Positions 20,087 through 28,662 of a stretch of DNA of 64,000 nucleotides are shown here, piece after piece (position 1 is the first letter of the stretch; the number at the start of each line of letters is the position of its first letter). Source of the stretch: Hasllibacter halocynthiae (GTDB lineage Bacteria; Pseudomonadota; Alphaproteobacteria; Rhodobacterales; Rhodobacteraceae). The stretch covers positions 1,161,501 through 1,225,500 of the forward strand of contig NZ_PVTT01000002.1 of NCBI RefSeq assembly GCF_003003095.1. The letters run 5' to 3'. The position numbers and the translations under genes were made by a program. The notes beneath the pieces are model-generated. The model saw nothing but the letters and a program-made list of their open reading frames with translations, did not search any database and was not told where the DNA came from.

Positions 20087-20881
20087 CTATGGAAGCCGGA
20101 GGGAGAGGTGATCGTCGTGCCGGGCGGCACGGCAGCCCGGTGAGCCGACCTTCCCCCCAGCCGCGCCAGCCGCCGCGGCGAGGCGCGGATCGAGCAGCAC
20201 GCGGCCGATGCGGCCGTCGGCCTGCAGGAAGCGCAGCGCGGCGGCCAGCCGGTCGAAGTCCGGCTCGCGCTCCGGCAGGAGGCGCTGCAGCCAGCGCAGG
20301 TCCGTGAGGGCGGGCGGACATCCCGCGGCGCCGCCCGCATGGCTTAGATAGCCGATGGGCGAGGGCGAGAGGCCCGGCGCGTAGCCATCCTCGTCCCGCC
20401 ACCAGAGGGCGAGGTCCAGCTCCCTTCCGTCCTCGTGCGAGCGGTGGGGAAGCATGGGCATGGGCAGGGGGAAGCCGCCGTCCAGCGTCTCGGTCACCGT
20501 GCCGGGAAAGCGGATCGCGAGGGAGGTCGCGAGGGCCTCGGCCGCGCGCCGCATCTCGGGTGCGACGTAGCGGCGGTTGAGGACGCAGTATGCCGGCGCG
20601 GCTGGGCGCAGCGTCTCGCCCATGCAGGGCAGCGCGACGCGGCCGAACTGCGGCGCGGCCGCCCATGCGGCGAAGGAGAGGACCGCATAGGCGGCGGGAA
20701 AGGCGAGCCATCGGCGCCGGAACGGCAGCGCCATCAGCCAAGCGAGGCCGCCGACCTGCGAGAGAAGCGTGAGGAGGACGGCGACCGAGAGGTGCAGGAC
20801 GGCCCCTGGCAACCGTCGCCGCAGGACGCCCCCAGCCTGGCGCGGCCTCGGGGCGCGGCGTCGGTCGTGCGGCTCGGTCAT
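20087..20881 (-). CDS. Membrane-anchored LAS-type peptidase-like protein
   Basis: 264 residues. One or two N-terminal hydrophobic segments (VAVLLTLLSQVGGLAWLM; FPAAYAVLSFAAWAA) precede a periplasmic domain. That domain carries RSHEDGRELDLALWW, matching the SxHxxGxAxD zinc motif of LAS peptidases such as MepA (M74) or M15, and ends CRAARHDDHLSLRLP, which corresponds to the MepA HDxHxH ending. In this copy the last His of that motif is Ser, so the third zinc ligand may be missing. It could cleave peptidoglycan cross-links, or be an inactive relative. No familiar operon partner. Confidence 0.6.
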   Translation of the reverse strand: MTEPHDRRRAPRPRQAGGVLRRRLPGAVLHLSVAVLLTLLSQVGGLAWLMALPFRRRWLAFPAAYAVLSFAAWAAAPQFGRVALPCMGETLRPAAPAYCVLNRRYVAPEMRRAAEALATSLAIRFPGTVTETLDGGFPLPMPMLPHRSHEDGRELDLALWWRDEDGYAPGLSPSPIGYLSHAGGAAGCPPALTDLRWLQRLLPEREPDFDRLAAALRFLQADGRIGRVLLDPRLAAAAGAAGGKVGSPGCRAARHDDHLSLRLP

Positions 20882-20941
20882 CGCAGGGCCGTCCCCTCCT
20901 CGCCCCGGCGCGCCCCCGGCGGCGGCCGGGGGCGGGGACGC

Positions 20942-23275
20942 TCAGCCGTAGTGGGCGACCGGGGTACCGGCGAGCGCGGCTATGTTGAGAAGGCCGCGGG
21001 CCGTGATCGACGGGGTCACGATATGGGCCCGGTTGCCCATGCCCATCAGGATCGGGCCGACCTCCAGGCCGCCGGCGCGCATCTTCAGGATGTTCCGGAC
21101 CCCCGAGGCCGCGTCCGAGTTCGCGAAGACGAGGACGTTCGCCGCCCCTTCGAAGCGCGAGTCCGGCATGATCCGCTCGCGCACCTCCGGATCGAGCGCG
21201 GCGTCGACGTGCATCTCGCCTTCGTAGGCGAAATCCGTGCCTTCCGCATCCAACAGCCCGATCGCGCCGCGCATCCGCCTGCCGGTGTCGATGTCGAGGT
21301 TGCCGAACTGGGAATGCGAGCAGAGCGCGACCTTCGGCTCGAGGCCGAAGCGGCCGACATGGCGTGCGGCGGCCCGGCAGGTTGCGGCGATCTGCTCCGG
21401 CGTCGGCTCGGCATGGACATGGGTGTCGGCGATGAAGAGGGGTCCATCCTCGAGGATCATCAGGGACAGGGCGCCGATCGGCCGGTGATCCGCGTCCGCG
21501 AGGACGTTGCAGACGTAGTTGAGGTGCCAGAGGTACTGCCCGAACGTGCCGCAGATGAGGCTGTCGGCTTCGTCCCGATGCACCATGACGGCACCGATCG
21601 CGGTGGTGTTCGTGCGCATGATCGCGCGGGCGAGGTCGGGGGTCACGCCCTCGCGGGCCATCAGCCGGTGATAGTCGCCCCAGTAGTCGCGGTATCGCGG
21701 GTCGTTCTCGGGGTTGACCAGCTCGAAGTCCCGCCCGTGCCTGATCTCGAGGCCGAGGCGCTCGCAGCGGCTCTCGACTACGTCGGGGCGGCCGATCAGG
21801 ATGGGCTGGTCCGTCATGTCCTCTAGGATGGCCTGCGTGGCGCGGAGGACGCGGTCGTCCTCGCCCTCGGCGAAGACGATGCGGCGCTTGGCCTGGGACG
21901 CGGCCTCGAACACGGGGCGCATCACGAAGCTCGACCGGAAGACGCGGCGGGTCAGCGTGACGCGGTACTCCTCCAGGTCGACGGGCCGGACGGCGACCCC
22001 CGAGGTCATCGCCGCCTCGGCGACGGCGGTCGCAACGGTGGGCATCAGGCGCGGATCGAAGGGCTTGGGGATCAGGTACTCGGGCCCGAACGTCAGCGTC
22101 TCGCCTTTGTAGGCGCCGGCCACCTCCGCGCTGGCGGTCTGCCGCGCCAGCGCGGCGATCCCCTCGACGCAGGCGACCTTCATCGCCTCGTTGATCTCCG
22201 TCGCGCCGACGTCGAGGGCGCCGCGGAAGATGAAGGGGAAGCAGAGGACGTTGTTGACCTGGTTGGGATAGTCCGAGCGGCCCGTCGCGATCAGGGCATC
22301 GGGCTTGGCGCGTCGCACGACCTCGGGGTCGATCTCGGGGGTGGGGTTGGCCAAGGCGAAGATGACGGGCTTGTCGGCCATCTTCGCCACGTCGCCTTCC
22401 GTCATCACGCCCGGTCCGGCGAGCCCGAGGAAGAGGTCCGCGCCGCCGATCACGTCGCCGAGCCCGGCCGGCCCGTGGCGTTGCGCGAAGGCTGCCTTCT
22501 CGGCGCCGGCCTCGTTGGCCCGGGCCTCCGTCACGAGGCCCTCGCGGTCCACGAGCCAGATGTTCTCGCGCCTCGCGCCAAGGTCCATCAGGAGGTTGAG
22601 GCACGCGATGCCGGCCGCGCCGCCGCCCACGGAGACGATCTTGATGTCCTCGAAGGCCTTGCCGGCCAGCCGCAGGGCGTTCACCGCCGCGGCGCCGACC
22701 ACGATCGCGGTGCCGTGCTGATCGTCGTGGAAGACGGGGATGTTCATCCGCTCGCGGCAGATCCGTTCGACGACGAAGCAGTCGGGGGCCTTGATGTCCT
22801 CGAGGTTGACCGCGCCGAAGGTTGGCTCGAGGGCGCAGACGATGTCGGCCAGCTTCTCCGGGTCCTTCTCGTCAACCTCGACGTCGATGGAATCGATCCC
22901 GGCGAACTTCTTGAAGAGGACGGCCTTGCCTTCCATCACGGGCTTGGAGGCCAGCGCGCCGATGTCCCCCAGGCCGAGCACGGCCGTGCCGTTCGAGATG
23001 ACCGCTACGAGGTTGCCCTTCGTCGTGTAGCGCGCGGCGTTCCGCGGATCGGCGGCGATCTCGGTGCAGGCCTCGGCCACCCCAGGCGAGTAGGCGCGGC
23101 TGAGGTCCCGGCCGTTCGCCATGGGCTTGGTGGGGCGCACCTCGAACTTTCCGGGCTTGGGATGCTCGTGATAGTCGAGCGCAGCCTGCCGCATCGCGCC
23201 GTCACGCGCCGCGCGCCCCTCTGCTGCGTCCTGCGCCGCCTCGTTCGTCCCGTCCGCCATCGTGCCGCCCGCCAT
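20942..23275 (-). CDS. maeB: NADP-dependent malic enzyme (malic/PTA fusion)
   Basis: 777 residues, the long MaeB form. The N-terminal malic enzyme domain ([12 protein letters not shown], the Tyr/Lys region, [13 protein letters not shown]-fold [13 protein letters not shown]) is followed from about residue 440 by a phosphotransacetylase-like domain ([21 protein letters not shown]) that regulates by binding acetyl-CoA. It decarboxylates malate to pyruvate with NADP+. Two starts are possible: ATG 23275 ([10 protein letters not shown]) or ATG 23260 (MADGTNEA). A 16-bp near-palindrome lies only one base upstream of the first. Confidence 0.95.
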   Translation of the reverse strand: MAGGTMADGTNEAAQDAAEGRAARDGAMRQAALDYHEHPKPGKFEVRPTKPMANGRDLSRAYSPGVAEACTEIAADPRNAARYTTKGNLVAVISNGTAVLGLGDIGALASKPVMEGKAVLFKKFAGIDSIDVEVDEKDPEKLADIVCALEPTFGAVNLEDIKAPDCFVVERICRERMNIPVFHDDQHGTAIVVGAAAVNALRLAGKAFEDIKIVSVGGGAAGIACLNLLMDLGARRENIWLVDREGLVTEARANEAGAEKAAFAQRHGPAGLGDVIGGADLFLGLAGPGVMTEGDVAKMADKPVIFALANPTPEIDPEVVRRAKPDALIATGRSDYPNQVNNVLCFPFIFRGALDVGATEINEAMKVACVEGIAALARQTASAEVAGAYKGETLTFGPEYLIPKPFDPRLMPTVATAVAEAAMTSGVAVRPVDLEEYRVTLTRRVFRSSFVMRPVFEAASQAKRRIVFAEGEDDRVLRATQAILEDMTDQPILIGRPDVVESRCERLGLEIRHGRDFELVNPENDPRYRDYWGDYHRLMAREGVTPDLARAIMRTNTTAIGAVMVHRDEADSLICGTFGQYLWHLNYVCNVLADADHRPIGALSLMILEDGPLFIADTHVHAEPTPEQIAATCRAAARHVGRFGLEPKVALCSHSQFGNLDIDTGRRMRGAIGLLDAEGTDFAYEGEMHVDAALDPEVRERIMPDSRFEGAANVLVFANSDAASGVRNILKMRAGGLEVGPILMGMGNRAHIVTPSITARGLLNIAALAGTPVAHYG

Positions 23276-23276
23276 T

Positions 23277-23292
23277 AGTTCAACGTTAAACT
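23277..23292. promoter_or_regulatory. Near-palindromic operator candidate at the maeB start
   Basis: The sequence agttcaacgttaaact is a dyad around AACGTT with one mismatched pair, standing out as AT-rich in this GC-rich genome. It directly abuts the maeB start codon, so a bound regulator would block initiation of transcription or translation. The cognate regulator is not identifiable from the window. Confidence 0.4.
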
Positions 23293-23467
23293 ATTTCGCG
23301 CACCATCGCGCGGCTGCGCGGGGGTGGCAACGGCGTATCGACATTCGCGCATCCGAACCGAACGCGCCCGGCCACGTGGTGCGTGGTGGCACGCAGCCTT
23401 TCTTGGAACGCTTCCCGCTGGGACCGGCGAGCCTCGGCAGCGCCGGGCCGCCCGTGCGAAGACTGAC

Positions 23468-24394
23468 CTACTCGGCGGCGATCCGTGCCTCCTGCCGGCG
23501 CTCGATGGCCCGTATCACGCGCGCGCTGTTGGCGTAGGGCATATGCTCCTGCTGCCGGGTCAGCGCCAGGTCGGCCTCCGAAGGCTCGCGCAGGATACGC
23601 CAGCCCGAACCCTCTCCCTCGTTCTTAGAGATCAGGCCCATCATCTCGAACGCATGGAGCCAATGGCCCATCGTGTACTCGCCCCAGCGACGACGGAAGA
23701 CGGCGGTGTTCCGCAGGATGGCGCGGATGTGGTGGACGGGGGGCATGTGGTGAGGGTGGTACTGATGGTAGCAGAGCCCGCCCCTCAGCCAGCCGATGCG
23801 GATCCCGTGACCATCAAGGACCCGGCCGTAGTCCGTATCTTCGCCGCCATAGCCGACATACTCCTCGCAGAACCCGCCCGAGCGCTCGAACAGGGCACGG
23901 GGCATGGCGAAGTTCAACGACCAGAAGCAGCGGTAGTCGTCGCAAGGGCGGATGCCGAAGGGCGGCGGGCCCTGCCGATCGGAATGGCGCTCCGCGGTGG
24001 CGGCGAAGCGGTCGAAGTCGAGGCCCCCGTCGGTCGCCCCCTTCGGCAGATACATGACCTCGCCCATCAGCATTCCGTCCCAGACGTCGAGGGCGCGGTC
24101 GTATCCCTCCACGAACTCGGGCGCCGGGATGCAATCGACGTCGAGGAAGATCAGGCGGTGCGAGCGCGCCGCGCGCGCGACGGCGTTGCGGGCCCGGGCG
24201 AGCGGCAGCTCGTCGCCCGCGACCCGGATCTGACGGACGGGGAAGGGCATCTCGGGAAGCCCGGTGAGGGGCGTCGGCTCCATCACGCCGATCACTAGCT
24301 CGTCGGGGCGGCGGGTCTGCCGGGCAAGGCCTTCCATCACGTTGAGGAGGTGGGCCTTCCGGCCCCGGATAAGAGTGAGGACGGAGATCGTCAT
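23468..24394 (-). CDS. Glycosyltransferase family 2 protein
   Basis: 308 residues, GT-A fold. It starts MTISVLTLIRGRKAHLLNVM; the metal-binding region is LIFLDVDCIPAPEF, and the acceptor-side GGFCEEYVGYGGEDTDYG matches the galactosyltransferase-type C-terminal domain (Glyco_transf_7C). A long upstream frame lacks similarity, so the ATG at 24394 is chosen. It is the last gene of a three-gene minus-strand operon of sugar enzymes, 19 bases after the preceding gene. Substrates cannot be read from the sequence. Confidence 0.85.
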   Translation of the reverse strand: MTISVLTLIRGRKAHLLNVMEGLARQTRRPDELVIGVMEPTPLTGLPEMPFPVRQIRVAGDELPLARARNAVARAARSHRLIFLDVDCIPAPEFVEGYDRALDVWDGMLMGEVMYLPKGATDGGLDFDRFAATAERHSDRQGPPPFGIRPCDDYRCFWSLNFAMPRALFERSGGFCEEYVGYGGEDTDYGRVLDGHGIRIGWLRGGLCYHQYHPHHMPPVHHIRAILRNTAVFRRRWGEYTMGHWLHAFEMMGLISKNEGEGSGWRILREPSEADLALTRQQEHMPYANSARVIRAIERRQEARIAAE

Positions 24395-24413
24395 CGGGGG
24401 CTCCTGTGTCTTC

Positions 24414-25538
24414 CTATTCGGCGGCGAGCAGGGCCGGTTCGGACCGGTCCCAGAGGCGGGCGGCGAGGTCCTCGAGCCAGCGGGCGGCGCGGGGCGCGGC
24501 ATCTGCACGGACCATCGACCGGGCGCGGGCGCCGTCGGCGCGCGCGGCCTCGGCGAGCGCGTCCCGCCAGCCCTGCGGCGTGCCGGGCCAAGTCTCGCGA
24601 AGCGCGCAGACCCCTTCGCGGGCGAGGCAACGACCCTTCCAGAGCTGCTCCTCAAAGTAGCGCCATTCCGGCACGGCGAGCCAAGGCAGCCCCCGCGCGA
24701 GGATCTGGTGACACGTCGTGTTGCCGGTCGACGCGATCACGGCGTCGGCCGCATCGAGGTGGTCGTCCGCGCCGTCCACCCAGCCGTCGTGGCGCAGGTT
24801 GGCGGCGCCCGTCTCGTGCCATTCGCCCGCGACCGTGCCGATCGTGACGAAGAGGGTGTCCGGCATGGCGCGCGCCGCCATCGTCAGCGGCGCGAGAGGG
24901 GTCCCTGCGCCGCCGCCACCGGAGAGCACGAGGACCACGTTGGCGTCGGGTGCCAGCCCCAGCCGGAGGCGGGCGCGGACGCGGTCGCCCCGGACGCGCG
25001 ACGCCACGCCGAGGCCCGGCGCATGGTGGACGAGGTCGAGAAGCCAAGCCGGCCGGCCTTCCTGCTCAAGGCGGGCGTCATAGGGCGCCAGGAGGCCGGC
25101 GCACCCCTCATAGGCATGCATATGCCCGGGGTCGGAGCGGTCGCCGTGCTGGAGGACGTGGACGCAGGGGACCGATGCAACCCGCGCGAGCTGCGCGACC
25201 TCGCAGGACACGTCCGAGATCATCAGCGCCGGGTCTTCCTCGGCGAAGAAGCGCGCGATCGTCCCCATCGCCTGCCGGATCGTGGGCCAGCCGACGGGCG
25301 CGCAATGGACGTTCGGCGGCGAGCGGAGCGTCGACATCGCGCGGGGCACTGCGTTCGGTTCCTCGAAGAGCGATGGGATGCGGCGGACGGTCACGCCCTT
25401 TCGCAGCGGCGGGAAAATGTCGTCGCGGGCGCAGAACACCGAGACAGATCGGTCCGCGGGAAGCGCGTTCACCAAAGAGGCGCAGCGGGTCGCATGGCCG
25501 CGCCCTTGATGGTGCACGAAATAGCCGAACGGTCTCAT
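24414..25538 (-). CDS. GT-B glycosyltransferase (MurG/GT28-like)
   Basis: 374 residues. N-terminal MRPFGYFVHHQGRGHATRC is the G-rich loop of GT-B enzymes (HHQGxGHxxR); the C-terminal half holds VLVLSGGGGAGTPL and ASTGNTTCHQILARGLPWL, the nucleotide-sugar site. Its ATG overlaps the stop of the upstream SPS-SPP gene (ATGA), so the two are coupled. Likely transfers a sugar from a nucleotide donor to a small acceptor or lipid; the specific product is unknown. Confidence 0.82.
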   Translation of the reverse strand: MRPFGYFVHHQGRGHATRCASLVNALPADRSVSVFCARDDIFPPLRKGVTVRRIPSLFEEPNAVPRAMSTLRSPPNVHCAPVGWPTIRQAMGTIARFFAEEDPALMISDVSCEVAQLARVASVPCVHVLQHGDRSDPGHMHAYEGCAGLLAPYDARLEQEGRPAWLLDLVHHAPGLGVASRVRGDRVRARLRLGLAPDANVVLVLSGGGGAGTPLAPLTMAARAMPDTLFVTIGTVAGEWHETGAANLRHDGWVDGADDHLDAADAVIASTGNTTCHQILARGLPWLAVPEWRYFEEQLWKGRCLAREGVCALRETWPGTPQGWRDALAEAARADGARARSMVRADAAPRAARWLEDLAARLWDRSEPALLAAE

Positions 25539-27634
25539 CTGGCGGCGATCCTCGCACCGTCGTCCCGAACGACCGTCGCCCCCGACGGCGTATTGGCGGC
25601 GGTGCCGGCCCTGATTGAGGGGACGGGAAGACCGCGGGAGAGGGCGTCGATGCCTTCGAGGACGCCATCGGCATGATACGCCTGGGCACGGTGCAGCCCC
25701 CTGCGCGGCGCGAGATGCGCGAGCTCCTCGGAGGCGTTGCCCACGATGACCGCTCGGTGCGCCGCCGAGAGCATGTCGGCATCGTTCCCGCTGTCGCCTG
25801 CCGCGAGGATCGCCCTCTGGGGGACGCCAAGGCGCCTGCCGAGCCAGCGCATCGCGCGGGCCTTGCCGCCGTTCGGCGGCAGCACGTCGATCAGGTTGCC
25901 GTGCGAATGGACGATGCGCGCGCGAAGGCCGGCATCGTCCAGGGCCGTCCGCGCCGCGCGTGCGGCAGCCGCGTCGCCGAACCATGACAGCTTGCGCGCG
26001 CGCTGCTCAACCGGATCCTGGGGCGTCAGCCCGGGCACCCCTCCCAGCGCGGCGAGCAAGCTGCTGCGGTCCCATCCGTCGTCGAGATGGCGCGCGAAGG
26101 CCTCGTCCGGAATCAGCCTGCCATCCTCGGCGCGCAGATGTATCTCCGAGCCGACGGCGGTGATGAAGGCGTCCGGCTCGGGCAGCGCCCAGCGGCGCAG
26201 CACGGCGCGCGACTCCGTCAGCGATCGGCCGGTCGCCACCGCGAAGCCCCAGTCCCCGTTCCCCGCCCGCCATCCGGCGAAGCGCGCGGCGGCTGCCCGA
26301 TCACCCGTGAGCGTGCCGTCGACGTCCGACACCAAAAGGTGCCGGGGACGCGCGGGCACCGCATGGGGCGTGAGAAGCCCTTCGCAGAGCGCGGCGTGAT
26401 CGGCCGCGTAACGGTCCCAGGACCATCGGATCCGGTTGTGGCGGGCGGCTGCGGCCGCGGCGTCCCAAGACGCTGGATCATCGAGCAGACCCGCGATCCG
26501 GGCGGCGAAGCCGGCGACGTCCTCGGGGTCGTGGCAGGTGCCGTGGCCGAGGGCCCCGATGATGTCGCGGGGGCCGCCGCGATCGGTGGCGACCACCGGC
26601 AGCCCCGCGGCCGCGGCCTCCAGGAGGGTCAGGCCGAAAGGCTCGGTCAGGGCGGGGTTGGCGAAGACGCCCCGGCGTTCGGCTGCCCAGGCATAGAGCG
26701 CCGGCACGTCCGCCGGCTCGTGCCGCTTCGGCAACGCGACGCGCCCCCAGAGGTCGTGCCGGTCCACGGCGGCGAGAAGGGCCCGATAGACATCGACCTG
26801 CTCCTCGGGGCCCGTGTCCAGCCCGTCCCGCAGGCCCGCGACGATCACGAGGTTCGCGCCCTTCCGCAGCCGCTCGTCGGTGGCGAACATCTCCACCAGG
26901 GCGGGCAGGTTCTTCTTCGCGACGGGCCGCGCTATGGCGAGCACCGGAGGACGCGACGGATCGCGCAGGAACGGGGCGACCAGCGCGGCGGCGCGGCCGG
27001 GGTCCGCATCGGCCACCGGGGCGATTCCCGGGACGACGCGGTGGATGATCCCCTCGCGCGCGGAGGGATAGAGCATGAGCTGCCGCTCACACTCGTCCCG
27101 CGAGGAGGCGACGATCGCGGCAGCGGAGGCCATGGCGGCGTCCTCCTGCGCGATCCGGCGCTCGAGGACGGGGCCGGCCTCGCCGATCGCCTCGCGCTTG
27201 TCGATCCCGAGGGAGTGCGCCGTGTAGATCACGGGGATCCCGCGCGCAGCGGCCGCCTTCCGCACGACGGCGGCGGCGTCGGCGAAATGGGCATGGATCA
27301 CGTCGGGCGCGCCTTCCCGGTCGAGCATCGCCTCGAAGGCGCCGGCGAGCATGGGAAGCCGCTGCTCGAGCGCCTCCTTGGCAAGATACCGGGGATCGCC
27401 GTCGTCGAGGCGCAGGATGCGCGCGCCGGGGACGAAGGGCTCGTCCTGCGCCGTGTAGGCGTGGCCGTGATCCGCGAACCGGCGCGTCACGACGGCGACC
27501 TCAGCGCCCCGTGCGGCCTGTGCCCTCGCGGCGGCGAGGACGTAGGCGATGTGCCCGCCCGTGTCCTCCGTCAGGCCATAGGAGACAGGAGGCGCCTTGA
27601 GGCATCCCCCAAGGGCGACGTGCATTACCCGCAT
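25535..27634 (-). CDS. Sucrose-phosphate synthase/phosphatase-like bifunctional enzyme
   Basis: 699 residues in two parts. Residues 1-about 450 are a GT4 glycosyltransferase (GLTEDTGGHIAYVL, ARPVAKKNLPALVEMF, NPALTEPFGLTLLEAAAAG). Residues about 455-690 are an HAD-IIB phosphatase (LLVSDVDGTLTGD, AVGSEIHL, AAGDSGNDADMLSAA, VGNASEEL) of sucrose-phosphatase type. This arrangement fits synthesis of sucrose or a related non-reducing disaccharide, a compatible solute. The ATG at 27634 follows a ggggaggg ribosome binding site; an ATG nine bases later (27625) is an alternative. An EcfG-like promoter lies about 55 bases upstream. Confidence 0.8.
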   Translation of the reverse strand: MRVMHVALGGCLKAPPVSYGLTEDTGGHIAYVLAAARAQAARGAEVAVVTRRFADHGHAYTAQDEPFVPGARILRLDDGDPRYLAKEALEQRLPMLAGAFEAMLDREGAPDVIHAHFADAAAVVRKAAAARGIPVIYTAHSLGIDKREAIGEAGPVLERRIAQEDAAMASAAAIVASSRDECERQLMLYPSAREGIIHRVVPGIAPVADADPGRAAALVAPFLRDPSRPPVLAIARPVAKKNLPALVEMFATDERLRKGANLVIVAGLRDGLDTGPEEQVDVYRALLAAVDRHDLWGRVALPKRHEPADVPALYAWAAERRGVFANPALTEPFGLTLLEAAAAGLPVVATDRGGPRDIIGALGHGTCHDPEDVAGFAARIAGLLDDPASWDAAAAAARHNRIRWSWDRYAADHAALCEGLLTPHAVPARPRHLLVSDVDGTLTGDRAAAARFAGWRAGNGDWGFAVATGRSLTESRAVLRRWALPEPDAFITAVGSEIHLRAEDGRLIPDEAFARHLDDGWDRSSLLAALGGVPGLTPQDPVEQRARKLSWFGDAAAARAARTALDDAGLRARIVHSHGNLIDVLPPNGGKARAMRWLGRRLGVPQRAILAAGDSGNDADMLSAAHRAVIVGNASEELAHLAPRRGLHRAQAYHADGVLEGIDALSRGLPVPSIRAGTAANTPSGATVVRDDGARIAAR

Positions 27635-27688
27635 GTGGTGGTGGCCCTCCCCGGCTTGGAACCTTCGACGCATCATGTGCAAGAGGCG

Positions 27689-27714
27689 AACAGGGGGGGG
27701 AGGGAGTCGGTTCC
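27689..27714 (-). promoter_or_regulatory. Probable sigma-EcfG promoter of the sucrose/glycosyltransferase operon
   Basis: On the minus strand GGAAC (27714-27710) is followed after 17 bases by TGTT (27692-27689); the consensus -10 is CGTT, so one mismatch. Distance to the start at 27634 is about 55 bases. Suggests control by the general stress response. Confidence 0.45.
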
Positions 27715-27809
27715 GCGCAGCCGGCATTCCGCGGCCATCGGGATCGGCATTCCCGATCGCGTGCCCGGGCGCTCGACCCTCGTGGCGGGTGGACTAGGTT
27801 CGCGCATCC

Positions 27810-28565
27810 ATGGATCCGCGATACGTCTTCGTCGGCGGGCTGCACCGCTCCGGCACCACGCTGATGGCCGACTGCCTTGAGGCGCACCCGGCGGTCCGCG
27901 GCCTGCCGCCTTCGTTGGCGCCCGAAGGCGAGGGCGTGTTCTTCCAGGGCGCCATACCGCACGACGCGCTCGCCGGGGTGCCGGGCGAGTGGGCCGAGGA
28001 CCCCGCCATGCACATGGTCGAGGGCGGGCCCTGGGATCGCCCGGAGGTGGCCGGGCGGCTGCGCGCGGACTGGGACCGCTGGTACCCCAAGGGCGGCTCG
28101 TGGCGGGTCGAAAAGTCGCCCGTGAACCTTCTTCGGGCACGGCTCTATCAGCAGCTGCTCCCGGCCTCGCAGTTCGTGTTCGTGGTACGGCACCCCGTCG
28201 CGTCGGCCCGTGCGACGGCGAAGTGGTCCGCGCGGGGCGAGGCGGCGCTGCTGCGTCATTGGGCGCATGCCCATTCAGTCTGGGCAGGTGACGTTCCCCG
28301 GCTGCACAACTGGATGGTCGTGCGCCTCGAGGATCTCTGCGCGGACCCGAGAAGGGAGCTGGCGCGCCTCTTCGCCTTCCTGCGCCTGGACCCGGTGCCG
28401 CCGCCCCGCGCCGTGCGGGCCGATCCGAACGCGGACTATCTCGGCGACGGGACCCCCGTCGACGAACTGGCGCGCAGCTTCGGCTATGGGCCGGACGGGA
28501 TCGCGGGCCCGAGCGAATGGCGCGGGCGGCACTGGTTCCGGGACGTGCGGGAGGCGGTGGAGTAG
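27810..28565 (+). CDS. Sulfotransferase family protein
   Basis: 251 residues. The N-terminal VGGLHRSGTTLMADCLEAHP is the PAPS 5'-phosphosulfate loop, and FVFVVRHPVASARA is the 3'-phosphate-binding segment. The protein therefore probably transfers sulfate from PAPS to a sugar or lipid acceptor; bacterial members of this Sulfotransfer_3-like group often act on glycans. It is divergent from the sucrose/glycosyltransferase operon with 175 bases between, so a role on the same glycan is possible but only inferred. Confidence 0.82.
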   Translation: MDPRYVFVGGLHRSGTTLMADCLEAHPAVRGLPPSLAPEGEGVFFQGAIPHDALAGVPGEWAEDPAMHMVEGGPWDRPEVAGRLRADWDRWYPKGGSWRVEKSPVNLLRARLYQQLLPASQFVFVVRHPVASARATAKWSARGEAALLRHWAHAHSVWAGDVPRLHNWMVVRLEDLCADPRRELARLFAFLRLDPVPPPRAVRADPNADYLGDGTPVDELARSFGYGPDGIAGPSEWRGRHWFRDVREAVE

Positions 28566-28662
28566 GGCGAAGCCCTATGCGCGGGAACGGAGCAGGAGAG
28601 GCCGGCCCGCGGCGACGCCGAGCATCCCGTCCCGAGTGCGGGAAGAGGTCGCTCCGACGTCC

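Noticed and set aside
28563-28577. Small palindrome tagggcgaagcccta at the sulfotransferase stop as a REP
   Set aside because: Only six-base arms and no match to either REP stem; possibly a weak terminator, not enough to call.
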